From NCBI GenBank assembly GCA_020634415.1, contig JACKBT010000008.1, positions 62,001 to 126,000 on the forward strand: a DNA stretch of 64,000 nt. The letters are read 5' to 3'. The position numbers were made by a program, and so were the translations under genes. Of the stretch, positions 1 to 8,860 are shown piece by piece. Position 1 is the stretch's first letter. The number at the start of each line of letters is the position of its first letter. The notes under the pieces are model-generated. The model worked only from the letters and a program-made list of their open reading frames with translations, was not told where the DNA came from and did not search any database. Origin of the DNA: Ardenticatenaceae bacterium. Its GTDB lineage: Bacteria; Chloroflexota; Anaerolineae; Promineifilales; Promineifilaceae.

Positions 1-1698
1 AAAGTCCTGCATATTCCAAATTTCAATCGCACGGCCGTTCACCAAAGGCAGCTCCGCCCCACCACCATGCAGTGTCAACGATAGACGCACCTCTTCCAAA
101 TAAGCCGAAAGCAGCGCCAGCGAAGTCAAAGCCGCCGAACCAATGGCAAAACCCTTACCCATCGCCGCCGTCGTATTCCCCACCGCATCCAACTGATCCG
201 TACGCTGCCGCACTTTGGGATCAAGACCAGCCATCTCCGCATTACCACCCGCATTATCGGCAATGGGGCCATAAGCGTCTGTAGCCAGGGTAAAGCCTAG
301 CGTAGACAACATACCTACGGCCGCAATACCCACACCATAAAGCCCCATCGAAATATTAGTGGCACCGCCAACCGCATAAAAACTCACGGCAATACCAGTC
401 ACTACCGCCAACACCGGGATACCTGTAGATTCCATACCCACAGCCATACCCTCAATCAGCAAAGTAGCCGGACTGGTAACAGCCTGCTCCGCAATGCCCC
501 GCGTGGGCTTAAAAGCATGAGAAGTATAATATTCTGTCGCCTTGCCGACGATAATACCCACAACCAACCCTACTAAAATAGAAACCCAAATCGCCAAAGC
601 GTTGGGTAATTCCAAAATATACACAACCGGCAGAGACAGCACCGCAATACCAATAGAACTGCCATACAAGCCTCGGCTGAGGGCATTAATCAACTGGCCC
701 TGAGTCGCATTTTCATCAGCACGCACCAGGTAAACGCCCATGATAGACAGAGCCACCCCAATCGCCGCAATGACGATGGGCGCAGCGATGTAACCAAGCT
801 GCAAAGACATCTGCTCTATCACCGAGGGGGTATTGCCACCAAACAAATCGGCTCCACCCACCACAACAGCGGCCACACCTAAAGCGGCCGTTGCCAGAAT
901 CGAACCAGCATAGGATTCGTACAGGTCAGCACCCATACCCGCCACATCACCCACATTATCACCTACGTTGTCAGCAATCGTAGCCGGGTTGCGGGGATCA
1001 TCCTCAGGAATACCAGCTTCCACCTTACCTACCAAGTCAGCACCCACATCAGCCGCTTTTGTGTAGATGCCACCACCCACACGGGCAAACAAAGCCTGCG
1101 TAGATGCACCCATACCGAAGCTCAACATCGTCGCCGTAATTTGGGGCAGCGGATTGACAACCTCACGCAAAAAGGCGGCTGGTCTGAAGAAATACAGGAT
1201 CAAAAACCAAACGGTGATATCCAGCAAAGCAAAGCCAACTACCACCAAACCCATCACAGCACCCGCCCGCAAAGAAACTTGCAAGCCGCTGTTCAGGCTG
1301 TTGCTGGCAGCGTGGGCTGCACGGGCCGAAGCATTGGTAGCTGTTTTCATACCAAAGAAACCACACAAACCGGAGAAAAGACCGCCTGTCAAAAAGGCCA
1401 CCGGCACGATGGGGTTTTGTAAATCAGCGAAGGCCATGATAATAAAAATAACAAATAAACCAACAAAAACTGCCCCCACAACACGATACTGTCGGCTCAA
1501 GTAGGCCATCGCCCCTTCGCGCACAGCCTGGGCAATTTCAATCATCTTGGGTGTGCCTTCGCTCTCCTTCATGACTTGTGTATAGAAGTAATAGGCATAC
1601 CCCAGCGCCAAAATCGCGCCTATGGGGCCTAGCCACCACAGCCAGGGTAAAGGCGCAAGCTCGGCCGCTTCTTGTGCGTAAAAAACTGCTTGTTCCAT
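1..1698 (-). CDS. hppA: membrane-bound ion-pumping pyrophosphatase, K+-dependent type (3' end outside window)
   Basis: Hydrolyses cytoplasmic pyrophosphate and couples this to H+ or Na+ export through the membrane. 566 codons are visible from the ATG at 1698, which follows an AGGAGAG ribosome site, to the left edge. The family usually has 650-750 residues, so the C-terminus is missing. The protein is strongly hydrophobic with repeated membrane segments. Around residues 213-250 lies the pyrophosphate/Mg-binding block with DVGADLVGKVE and DNVGDNVGDVAG. Near residue 512 it reads GNTTAA. Family knowledge says Ala here (instead of Lys in GNTTKA) marks the K+-dependent class. Whether it pumps Na+ or H+ cannot be decided from what is visible. 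It is transcribed away from the CapA-like gene with a terminator between them. Confidence 0.95.
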   Translation of the reverse strand, partial: MEQAVFYAQEAAELAPLPWLWWLGPIGAILALGYAYYFYTQVMKESEGTPKMIEIAQAVREGAMAYLSRQYRVVGAVFVGLFVIFIIMAFADLQNPIVPVAFLTGGLFSGLCGFFGMKTATNASARAAHAASNSLNSGLQVSLRAGAVMGLVVVGFALLDITVWFLILYFFRPAAFLREVVNPLPQITATMLSFGMGASTQALFARVGGGIYTKAADVGADLVGKVEAGIPEDDPRNPATIADNVGDNVGDVAGMGADLYESYAGSILATAALGVAAVVVGGADLFGGNTPSVIEQMSLQLGYIAAPIVIAAIGVALSIMGVYLVRADENATQGQLINALSRGLYGSSIGIAVLSLPVVYILELPNALAIWVSILVGLVVGIIVGKATEYYTSHAFKPTRGIAEQAVTSPATLLIEGMAVGMESTGIPVLAVVTGIAVSFYAVGGATNISMGLYGVGIAAVGMLSTLGFTLATDAYGPIADNAGGNAEMAGLDPKVRQRTDQLDAVGNTTAAMGKGFAIGSAALTSLALLSAYLEEVRLSLTLHGGGAELPLVNGRAIEIWNMQDF

Positions 1699-1724
1699 GA
1701 ATCTCTCCTGCTATATTGAATATG

Positions 1725-1790
1725 AGTATTCAGTATTCAGTATTCAGTGAACCTGATTACCGATTACTGATTACCGATTTACTGTTAACT
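1725..1790. repeat. short-phrase iterated repeat upstream of hppA
   Basis: The phrase AGTATTC(AGT) occurs about three times in tandem, followed by two or three copies of GATTACCGATTACT-like units. It is one of several intergenic stretches in the window made of an iterated 7-10 base phrase. No coding potential and no clear sigma-70 promoter is visible here. Confidence 0.5.
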
Positions 1791-1808
1791 TTTAACAAAG
1801 AATGGGTG

Positions 1809-1833
1809 TAAAAATGCCCCCGAAAAGGGGGCA
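1809..1833 (-). terminator. intrinsic terminator after the CapA-like gene
   Basis: On the minus strand a 7-bp GC stem (TGCCCCC/GGGGGCA) with a 5-base loop is followed by five T residues. It lies about 50 bases downstream of the stop of the CapA-like lipoprotein gene. Confidence 0.8.
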
Positions 1834-1879
1834 AAAGCGTCGAGATTGTAACGAATTGCACAAACGCTGTCAAACGAGA

Positions 1880-3556
1880 TCACCAACCGCTGGCCTGGAA
1901 AACGGCCGTTAACACCCCCTCTCTCTCTTCCACCGTCATCTCACGCGGGCAGCACCAACTCTCAATCAACCCCGTCCATAAAGCCACATTCAGCAAACGG
2001 CCGTCATACACCACATACTCATCCACAAACGTCTGCCGCGTCCCCATCATATCCATCTGATCAAAAAAGAGATTGCCCAAACCATAGTGAACAAACGAAC
2101 CATCATAAAACTCAAACCCCTGCGCATGATGACCCTGGCTGCCCGAAACGGCCGTTGCCCCCGCCGCCGCCACCGCCCGAAACGCCTCCTGCTGCACAGC
2201 CGTTGCCTCATAATGGTAATACTCCTGATATTGCAGCGTCGCTATCACCACATACCCCTCCGCCTTTAGCTGGCTAATCTGCGCGTAAAACCCCTCATCA
2301 CAAGGCCGCGCCCCCGCCTGGTCAGACGTAGCCCAAGCATAAGCCGGCCCCACCACATTACAGCCCACAAAAGCAATCCGATTGCCATGATCCACAAAAA
2401 CGGCTGGCTCCTGCGCCGCCGCCAAATCGCGCCCCCCACCAAACGTCACCATCCCCGCCGCCGCATACAAATCCAACGAATGCACCAAATTAGCCGCGCC
2501 ATAATCATTTACATGATTGCCCGTCAACTCCACCACATCAATGCCCAACTCCGTCAACAGCGCCAAGTAGCTGTCCCGCGAGCAAAAGCTCGTGCCACCC
2601 ACCGGCTCAGGATAAGGGCAGTCGGGCGAGAAGGCGACTTCATTGCTCACATGGGCAATATCGGCCGTTTGCAGCACAGGCGCAACGGCCGTTCCCGGCA
2701 CCAACACCCCCCGCGTCTCCATCTGCCACGCCGTCGCCCGCACCAACGCCGTCACCCCTGTCATAGCAATCCGCGTCAACCTCGCCGCATCTCGATTGGT
2801 CAGCACCTCCGGCAAAAAAGCCTGTAATTGAGCCACGGCCGTTGGCTCCCCCCTCACCCCCACCCCCACTGTCAACGGATACCCCGCCGCCGCAAAATCA
2901 GCCGCCAACGGCGACACCCCATCCACCGCCAGCACCTTCAAATCAGGTGTTAGCTCCTCAAAAGGAATCAGCCCCATAGACGGCCGTTCTGCCCACAACA
3001 CCGCCCGCACATCCTCCACCACCAAAGGCGAAACCACCGCCCCCCACTCCGCTGCCAAAAAAGCCGCCATCGTCTCATCCACCACCAACTCACCCGCCGT
3101 CCATCGCGCCTGCAAATCAGCCAGCGTCACCCCATCAGCAATCGTGGGAAAAGCCCCCACCACCGCATAAACCCACTCCGCCACAGGCTCACCCTCGTTG
3201 ATAGTTAGCTGAAGATCGGCCGTTTCCCCATCACCCCATTCAAATAAAGCAGAAGCCGCCACCGCCTCACGCACCGCCGCTGGCACAGCCCCATCCGCCC
3301 CCACCCGCCACCGCACCGGCATCGCCGTCGGCACCAGCGTCGCCGCATTGTCTGGTGATACCGTCACCGTCACCGCCACCTCTGCCACCACAACCGTTGC
3401 CGGCACAGGCGGCGCAGTCGCCATCGGTGTCGGCACAGCCACCATCGCTGGCCTCTGCTGGCAAGCCGCCGCCCCACACAGCCAAAACCAGGCCCAAAAC
3501 CACAAACGGCCGTATCTCCCCCACCATCCACCCCATTCCATCCCCTTCCTTTCCAT
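1880..3556 (-). CDS. CapA-family (PGA_cap) metallophosphatase-like lipoprotein
   Basis: A secreted lipoprotein of 558 residues. The start is the ATG at 3556 behind a GGAGATTGGAG-type ribosome site, preferred over an upstream TTG at 3574. An N-terminal hydrophobic segment ends in a lipobox (GAAAC), followed by a Pro/Thr/Val-rich linker. Residues about 70-280 look like a periplasmic-binding-type domain, an inference from composition and spacing. The C-terminal half is the CapA domain: TGNHVNDYG (the NH..D metal motif), then SGSQGHHAQG and YGLGNLFFDQ. The usual HWG.E motif is replaced by LQYQEYYHYE. CapA proteins are named for poly-gamma-glutamate capsule synthesis, but no capB/capC genes are nearby, so the substrate is unknown. 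Confidence 0.8.
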   Translation of the reverse strand: MERKGMEWGGWWGRYGRLWFWAWFWLCGAAACQQRPAMVAVPTPMATAPPVPATVVVAEVAVTVTVSPDNAATLVPTAMPVRWRVGADGAVPAAVREAVAASALFEWGDGETADLQLTINEGEPVAEWVYAVVGAFPTIADGVTLADLQARWTAGELVVDETMAAFLAAEWGAVVSPLVVEDVRAVLWAERPSMGLIPFEELTPDLKVLAVDGVSPLAADFAAAGYPLTVGVGVRGEPTAVAQLQAFLPEVLTNRDAARLTRIAMTGVTALVRATAWQMETRGVLVPGTAVAPVLQTADIAHVSNEVAFSPDCPYPEPVGGTSFCSRDSYLALLTELGIDVVELTGNHVNDYGAANLVHSLDLYAAAGMVTFGGGRDLAAAQEPAVFVDHGNRIAFVGCNVVGPAYAWATSDQAGARPCDEGFYAQISQLKAEGYVVIATLQYQEYYHYEATAVQQEAFRAVAAAGATAVSGSQGHHAQGFEFYDGSFVHYGLGNLFFDQMDMMGTRQTFVDEYVVYDGRLLNVALWTGLIESWCCPREMTVEEREGVLTAVFQASGW

Positions 3557-3671
3557 CCACTCTCCAATCTCCAAACTTCACTCTCCAATCTCCCCCCTCA
3601 TACTGGACAAAACGCCCAAACCTTTATAAAGTTAATTAAATCACCCACAACTGCCAACAAACGAGGCATCA

Positions 3672-5837
3672 ATGTCCGATATAGATTTAAACAATCCCAG
3701 TTACTACATTAACCGCGAACTCAGCACCATCGAGTTCCAACGGCGCGTCCTCTACGAATGTTACCAGGATCACCCCCTGCTCGAACAGATGAAATATCTC
3801 GCCATCGTCAGCAGCAACCTAGACGAATTCTTCATGGTGCGCGTTTCCGGCCTCAAACAGCAAGTCTACCTCGGCATCACCGAACGGCCGCCCGACGGCC
3901 TCACCCCCCGCGAACAACTCGCCGCCATCCACAAAACCGTCACCCCCATCTTCAAAGAGATGATGACCATCTGGCACGAACAAATCTACCCTACCCTAGA
4001 AAAACAAGGCATCCAAATCCTCGACTACGAAGACGTAAAACGCAAACATCGCCGCAACCTGCGCGACTACTTTGAAAAAGAACTCTTCCCCGTCCTCACC
4101 CCCCTCGCCTTCGATCCCGGCCACCCCTTCCCCCACATCTCCAACCTCAGCCTCAACCTCGCCGTCGTCATCCGCGATCCCGAAACCAACACCACCCGCT
4201 TCGCCCGCGTCAAAGTCCCCAACTCCCTACCCCGCCTCGTCCCCATCACCCGCGTAGACCCCGACGAAATCCTGCCCCCAACCACCCTGCGCTTTGCCTG
4301 GCTAGAAGAAGTCATCGCCGCCAACCTGGATCGCCTTTTCCCCGGCATGGAAATCACGGCCGCTTACCCCTTCCGCATCACCCGCAACACCGACATGGAA
4401 ATTCAAGAAGAAGAAGCTGACGATCTCCTGCTGACAATGGAAGAAAACTTACGCCAGCGCCACTTTGGCTCCGTCGTCCGCCTGGAGATTGACGAAACCA
4501 CACCAGATGAAATCCGCGAAATACTCATCAGCAACATGGGCATCGGCTCCTTTGATGTGTATACTTTTAATGGCCCCCTGGGTTTAAGCAGCCTGTGGGA
4601 GCTGCACGGTGTGGAGCGGCCCGAACTTAAAGATCGGCCCATTCAACCCGCCACCCCGTCCCCCCTACGTTCTGGCGACAATATTTTCCAGGTACTCAAA
4701 CGGCAAGATGTGCTGCTGCACCACCCCTACGACAGCTTCTTGCCCGTCGTCAATTTTCTAGAAACGGCCGCTGCCGACCCCGACGTTCTAGCCATCAAAA
4801 TGACCCTCTACCGCATCGGCCCCACTCCCCCCATCGTCCGTGCCCTGATGAGAGCGCGAGAAAACGGCAAACAAGTCGCCGTCCTCGTCGAACTCAAAGC
4901 CCGCTTCGACGAAGAAAGCAATATCGAATGGGCCAGAGCATTGGAAAATGCGGGCGTGCATGTCGTCTATGGCCTCATCGGCCTCAAAACACATTGCAAA
5001 GTCTGCCTCGTCGTGCGCCGTGAACGCGATGGCCTCCATCGCTACGTCCACGTCGGCACAGGCAACTACAACACCAGCACCGCCCGCCTCTACACAGATT
5101 TAGGCATGATGACCCACCGCGAACCCTTTGGCGCTGATGCTTCCGATTTGTTCAACTATCTTACAGGCTACTCCAAACAAGATGCCTACCAAAAATTCCT
5201 GGTTGCCCCCCTCACCCTGCGCCGCAATCTAATGCAGTTCATCGAGCAAGAAACGGCTCACGGCAAAGAGGGTTATATTGTCATCAAGGCCAACTCCCTG
5301 GTAGATGGCAAGGTGATTCGCGCCTTGTACAAAGCCTCACAGGCCGGGGTGCAAATTGACCTGATTATTCGTGGTTTTTGCTGCTTGCGCCCTGGCATCA
5401 AAGGGGTCAGTGAAAACATTCGGGTGCGGAGTATAGTCGGCCGTTTTCTGGAACACAGCCGCATCTACTACTTTCATAACCAGGGCAAGCCTGTCCTCTA
5501 TCTAGGCAGTGCCGACCCCATGCCGCGCAATATTGACCGCCGTGTCGAAGTTCTCTTCCCCATTGAAGACCCCGTGATGCAAAAAGACATCGTCCACAAC
5601 ATCCTCAACCCCTACCTGCAAGACACAGCCAAAGCCTATATCTTACAGGCCGATGGCAGCTATATGCGCCAATCAGAACGGGTGGCAGAAGGCCACCCCC
5701 TGTTTAACAGTCAATTATGGTTCTTAAACGGCCGTAATCCCGACACCCTACCCCACATCCAACTCCAATCCCCCAACGGCCACTCCCACCCCGAAACCGC
5801 CAAAACCAAAGAAGAAAAGACAGAAACGGCCGATTAA
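3672..5837 (+). CDS. ppk1: polyphosphate kinase 1
   Basis: Reversibly polymerises the gamma phosphate of ATP into polyphosphate. The 721 residues are close to the usual 690-720. The N-terminus (NRELSTIEFQRRVLYE) is the typical PPK1 opening, with a GAGG ribosome site in front. The two phospholipase-D-like halves are visible: GLKTHCKVCLVVRR with the autophosphorylated histidine near residue 440, followed by HVGTGNYN, and later GRFLEHSRIYYF with the second conserved histidine. The last 40 residues are a charged Pro/Lys/Glu tail absent from most homologues. It is divergent from the CapA-like gene, with an A/T-rich spacer (3557-3671) that may hold promoters for both. A pyrophosphatase lies nearby, suggesting linked phosphoanhydride metabolism (inference). 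Confidence 0.97.
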   Translation: MSDIDLNNPSYYINRELSTIEFQRRVLYECYQDHPLLEQMKYLAIVSSNLDEFFMVRVSGLKQQVYLGITERPPDGLTPREQLAAIHKTVTPIFKEMMTIWHEQIYPTLEKQGIQILDYEDVKRKHRRNLRDYFEKELFPVLTPLAFDPGHPFPHISNLSLNLAVVIRDPETNTTRFARVKVPNSLPRLVPITRVDPDEILPPTTLRFAWLEEVIAANLDRLFPGMEITAAYPFRITRNTDMEIQEEEADDLLLTMEENLRQRHFGSVVRLEIDETTPDEIREILISNMGIGSFDVYTFNGPLGLSSLWELHGVERPELKDRPIQPATPSPLRSGDNIFQVLKRQDVLLHHPYDSFLPVVNFLETAAADPDVLAIKMTLYRIGPTPPIVRALMRARENGKQVAVLVELKARFDEESNIEWARALENAGVHVVYGLIGLKTHCKVCLVVRRERDGLHRYVHVGTGNYNTSTARLYTDLGMMTHREPFGADASDLFNYLTGYSKQDAYQKFLVAPLTLRRNLMQFIEQETAHGKEGYIVIKANSLVDGKVIRALYKASQAGVQIDLIIRGFCCLRPGIKGVSENIRVRSIVGRFLEHSRIYYFHNQGKPVLYLGSADPMPRNIDRRVEVLFPIEDPVMQKDIVHNILNPYLQDTAKAYILQADGSYMRQSERVAEGHPLFNSQLWFLNGRNPDTLPHIQLQSPNGHSHPETAKTKEEKTETAD

Positions 5838-5849
5838 AAAGGTATATTG

Positions 5850-5892
5850 GTGTATTGGTACAATGGTGTAATAAACCACTATACCAATACAC
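5850..5892. repeat. intergenic hairpin of GTGTATTGG phrase
   Basis: An 11-bp perfect inverted repeat (GTGTATTGGTA / TACCAATACAC) plus weaker pairing around it. It lies between the convergent ppk1 and UbiA genes and may serve as a two-way terminator. It shares its phrase with the longer hairpin at 26592. Confidence 0.6.
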
Positions 5893-5902
5893 AATTACAC
5901 CC

Positions 5903-6739
5903 TTACCCCGCCCCCAGCCACACCGCAACAAACCAGATCAAAAAATCATACTTCATCAACTGGCTCAACTGCTCCAACTGCGGCCCCGTTCGGTCCTGCG
6001 TCACCCGCAGCAAAATATAAAACACCACCGGATACACCCCCACCAGCACAATCGCCACATAAATCGGCTTATACACCGCCTGCAAATAAGGCAGCAGCAT
6101 CACCCACAGCGTCGCCGCCGCCAGCAGATAAAAAACCACCCGCGCCCGCCGCTTACCCCACACCGTGGCAATCGTGCGGCACTGCTCCTGCAAATCCCCC
6201 TCATAATCCGCCAGCGTCTTCAAAACCTCACGCCCCATAATGGCCGTGCCAATAATCAACGCCAGCCACAAACTGGGCCACACATTCCCCGCCGCCAGCC
6301 CCCCCAAAACGGCACTAAAAGCCGAGGTGATAGCTACCGTCGCATTGCCAATCAAAACCGTACTTTTTAGCTTCCAGGAGTACAAATAGAGCAGCAAAAC
6401 GAAAAAGAGCGCCACAATAAATATCTCCAGGCTGATGGCTAAACCAATGAGCAAGGCCACGATAGAGGTGATGACGGAAAAGTTACGGGCCAACGACAAA
6501 CTAATCATGCCCGAAGGCAACGGCCGTTTCGGTTGATTCACCTTATCAATTTCAATATCCAGATAATCATTCCAGGCATTGGCCGCCGCCGCCACCAACA
6601 GCGTCGCCAGCCCCGCCAGAGCAATCTTCAACCAGGCACCCGTATGCGCCACATACCCACCCAAAATCACCGCTAACACGCCGCTAAAACTAGAAAGCGG
6701 CCGACTGATTTTATAAAGCCCTTTGATCTGTTGCATCAT
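5903..6739 (-). CDS. UbiA-family prenyltransferase (DGGGP-synthase-like or menaquinone prenyltransferase)
   Basis: An integral membrane enzyme of 278 residues that attaches a polyprenyl chain to an acceptor. The first Asp-rich motif is NDYLDIEID near residue 57, followed by KRPLPSG. The second is DYEGD near residue 172, following GREVLK. The KRPLPSG and GREVLK...DYEGD combination resembles archaeal digeranylgeranylglyceryl-phosphate synthases and their many bacterial relatives. The futalosine cluster at 20.5-28 kb lacks its own prenyltransferase, so this could act as the MqnP/MenA step. That is inference only, since homologues of this type are poorly characterised in bacteria. About nine hydrophobic segments are expected. 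Confidence 0.85.
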   Translation of the reverse strand: MMQQIKGLYKISRPLSSFSGVLAVILGGYVAHTGAWLKIALAGLATLLVAAAANAWNDYLDIEIDKVNQPKRPLPSGMISLSLARNFSVITSIVALLIGLAISLEIFIVALFFVLLLYLYSWKLKSTVLIGNATVAITSAFSAVLGGLAAGNVWPSLWLALIIGTAIMGREVLKTLADYEGDLQEQCRTIATVWGKRRARVVFYLLAAATLWVMLLPYLQAVYKPIYVAIVLVGVYPVVFYILLRVTQDRTGPQLEQLSQLMKYDFLIWFVAVWLGAG

Positions 6740-6807
6740 TCCCGTTGTCCGTTATCAGTAATTCGATTACCGTTTACCGCTCACCGAATACCGTCTACAA
6801 TTCCCCC

Positions 6808-7569
6808 ATGATCACCAGCCTCACCAACCCCAAAGTTAAATACGTGCGCCGCCTCATCGCCGAGCGGCGCTTTCGTATGCGCGAGCAAGCCTACGTCGTC
6901 GAAGGCACACGCTGGCTGACGGAATTCTTGGACAGCCAACAGTCGCCCAGTCTGGTTTTGCATACGGCCGTTTGGCAAAACAATCATGCCTCCATTCTAC
7001 AACAGCTAAACGCCCCCTCCCAAATCGTAAGCGAAGAGGTCATGACCGCCATCAGCGACACCGAAACCCCCTCCGGCGTTCTAGCCATCATCCCCATCCA
7101 ACCGCGCCCCTTGCCCCCACAGCCTACCCTCCTCCTCATCCTCGATGCCGTCACCAACCCTGGCAACTTAGGCACCATGCTCCGCTCCGCCGCCGCCGCT
7201 GGCGCCGATGGTGTGCTGCTCTCGCCAGGTTGTGTAGATGCCTACAACCCCAAAGTGGTGCGCGGCGGCATGGGCGCACACTTGCGCCTACCCCTTCATC
7301 ATCTCACTTGGGACGAAATCGCTCCAATTGTGCAAGGCATGTCGGTGTGGGTAGCAACGGCCGTTGGCGAGCAAATGTATACGGCCGTTTCCTGGCAAAC
7401 CCCCTCTGCCCTCATCATTGGTGGCGAAGCACACGGGCTGGGGGAAGAAGCAATGCGCTTGGCAAACGGCCGTATCGCCATCCCCATGCACCGCCAAACA
7501 GAGTCCTTAAATGCGGCCGTTGCCGCCAGCGTCATCCTCTTTGAAGCCGCACGGCAAAGAAAGGAATGA
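6808..7569 (+). CDS. TrmH/SpoU-family RNA 2'-O-methyltransferase
   Basis: Transfers methyl from S-adenosylmethionine to a ribose 2'-OH of tRNA or 23S rRNA. The start at ATG 6808 gives 253 residues beginning MITSLTNPKVKYVRRL, the normal start of the RlmB/TsnR-like group. An upstream start at 6745 would add residues translated from a repetitive intergenic phrase. All three SPOUT motifs are present: NPGNLGTMLRSA with the catalytic Asn/Arg, IIGGEAHGLGEEA, and IPMHRQTESLNAAVAASV forming the knot. An N-terminal substrate-binding domain occupies about residues 1-90. The exact RNA target cannot be read from sequence. Confidence 0.9.
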   Translation: MITSLTNPKVKYVRRLIAERRFRMREQAYVVEGTRWLTEFLDSQQSPSLVLHTAVWQNNHASILQQLNAPSQIVSEEVMTAISDTETPSGVLAIIPIQPRPLPPQPTLLLILDAVTNPGNLGTMLRSAAAAGADGVLLSPGCVDAYNPKVVRGGMGAHLRLPLHHLTWDEIAPIVQGMSVWVATAVGEQMYTAVSWQTPSALIIGGEAHGLGEEAMRLANGRIAIPMHRQTESLNAAVAASVILFEAARQRKE

Positions 7570-7601
7570 GGGATGAATGACGAATATCGTCAATCGCTAT
7601 C

Positions 7602-7862
7602 TTAACGATACACTTCACGCCGGTGAGCAATACGCCACACCGTAATCAATCGCCCTCTGTCATCAACCTCATACAAAATGCGATAGTCACCGACATGAAT
7701 ACGCCAATCGTTGGCACTCCCTGCTAACTTTTTAGCACCTGAGGGCCGTGCATTTTCTATAAGCCCTTGCAAGGCTTTATCAATGCGTTGGCGTGTGGTC
7801 ACATCTAATTTCTGGCGTTCTTTAACGGCCGTTGCCGTCACCGCCACCCGATACCCATTCAC
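7602..7862 (-). CDS. RelE/ParE-family toxin
   Basis: A compact basic protein of 86 residues, typical of the RelE/ParE fold. It has a LDVTTRQRIDKALQGL helix followed by the strand motif DWRIHVGDYRILYEV and a C-terminal RIAHRREVY, which holds the basic/aromatic residues used by ribosome-dependent mRNA interferases of this family. The GTG start lies 2 bases after the stop of the upstream antitoxin gene, so the two are surely co-translated. RelE rather than ParE is favoured by the RILYEV and HRREVY motifs. Confidence 0.88.
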   Translation of the reverse strand: MNGYRVAVTATAVKERQKLDVTTRQRIDKALQGLIENARPSGAKKLAGSANDWRIHVGDYRILYEVDDRGRLITVWRIAHRREVYR

Positions 7863-7864
7863 AG

Positions 7865-8089
7865 CTAACTGCCCAAAATGGATTCTAGGGAAACGGCCGT
7901 ATCCTTCTCCTGCCGTATCTCATCAATCAGCAATTGATCAATCGCATCCTGAAGATAAGCAGGCAAATTTTCCCAATCAGCTTCTTTGCCAAGAAAACGC
8001 AAAAAATGCAAATATTCTTCGGCCGACAAAATAACTTCAACCAGTTGTCCCGCATCGTCATAAACCATTTTGGGAGGATTTGTAAACAT
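7865..8089 (-). CDS. antitoxin partner of the RelE-type toxin
   Basis: A small acidic protein of 74 residues. The ATG at 8089 is preceded by a good GGAGATTGAT ribosome site. An in-frame TTG 12 bases earlier is less likely. No DNA-binding domain is recognisable with certainty. The sequence reads MVYDDAGQLVEVILSAEEY, resembling the short Phd/DUF2281-like antitoxins, with a helical acidic C-terminus that would wrap the toxin. Function is inferred mainly from its position immediately upstream of the toxin. Confidence 0.75.
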   Translation of the reverse strand: MFTNPPKMVYDDAGQLVEVILSAEEYLHFLRFLGKEADWENLPAYLQDAIDQLLIDEIRQEKDTAVSLESILGS

Positions 8090-8141
8090 ATCAATCTCCA
8101 ATCTCCACTTTCCCTAAAGTTTTGTAATGATTAAACTATCG

Positions 8142-8600
8142 CTACAACTGCACCCGAAAAACCGCCCCCTCCGTCTCACTCGTCCGCAAAGAAAACTGCC
8201 GATAACAGGCCACACAACAGCCCTCATACATGTAATAATCCACATCCAACTGCACCCCAAACGCCTTATGCACCAGATGGCGCGTCTGTTGGTCCCAGGT
8301 CAGCGTCAGCCATTCAGGCAGGGTATTTTGTACGGCCGTTTCCAACTCCCCCTCGCCATGCGAACTGGTATAACTACCCAAAAAGTAACAGCAGCGCCCA
8401 CACGCCGCAAACCGCGCCTTAATCACCTGCAACGGATCATCCGGCACCGCCATCTCCTCCTGCGCCCGCTTCCCCTTACGGTTCCCTCCCTTATTCTTTC
8501 GCCGCCGCCGCGAACCATTCCCACTCTTCTCAGATTGTGCCTCTGCCGCCGCTTCCACATTCTCAGTTGTCTCATTCACAACTGCATTCTCATCACTCAT
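8142..8600 (-). CDS. hypothetical protein with paired-cysteine motifs and basic low-complexity region
   Basis: Not recognised as a named family. The ATG at 8600 has a clear GGAGAAAGAT ribosome site and gives 152 residues. The first 55 are disordered: an acidic Glu/Ala stretch, then a nucleic-acid-binding-like SRRRRKNKGGNRKGKR block. The folded C-terminal part carries CGRCC and, about 55 residues later, CCVACY, six cysteines in all. This suggests a zinc site or disulphides. The basic tail suggests contact with RNA or DNA (inference). Confidence 0.6.
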   Translation of the reverse strand: MSDENAVVNETTENVEAAAEAQSEKSGNGSRRRRKNKGGNRKGKRAQEEMAVPDDPLQVIKARFAACGRCCYFLGSYTSSHGEGELETAVQNTLPEWLTLTWDQQTRHLVHKAFGVQLDVDYYMYEGCCVACYRQFSLRTSETEGAVFRVQL

Positions 8601-8634
8601 ATCTTTCTCCAAAGCCAGAATCATTGTTATACCT

Positions 8635-8667
8635 AAACCTCTGAGGTCTTGCAGACCTCAGAGGTTT
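8635..8667. repeat. perfect 15-bp inverted repeat, AGACCTC type
   Basis: Perfect 15-bp arms with a 3-base TGC loop, upstream of the cysteine-rich gene. A second member of the same family (AGACCTC.GAGGTTTT) lies at 28551. No clear U tract follows, so it is a structural repeat rather than a clear terminator. Confidence 0.7.
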
Positions 8668-8790
8668 CACATTCTAGCTATCGCCCCCATTCTGTCAAAT
8701 ACAGCCAATCACCAAAACCTTGTTACAATACACTCCATATACCACGATACTAAATTGAGGAATGGGAATTTAATAACTTACAAAAGATTG

Positions 8791-8841
8791 GAGACTAGAG
8801 ACTAGAGACCGCCCAGTCTCCAGTCCCTAGTCTCCAGTCTC
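8791..8841. repeat. iterated-phrase hairpin, GAGACTAG type
   Basis: The left arm holds GAGACTAG-like phrases twice or more. The right arm holds their reverse complement (GTCTCCAGT/CCTAGTCTC). It ends 19 bases before the dehydratase start. A close relative is at 25640-25714. Confidence 0.7.
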
Positions 8842-8860
8842 ATTTTCATAGGACATCCCA

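Noticed and set aside
1725..1790. Possible CRISPR or satellite array
   Set aside because: The phrase is 7-14 bases and directly abutting, with no spacers and no Cas gene nearby.
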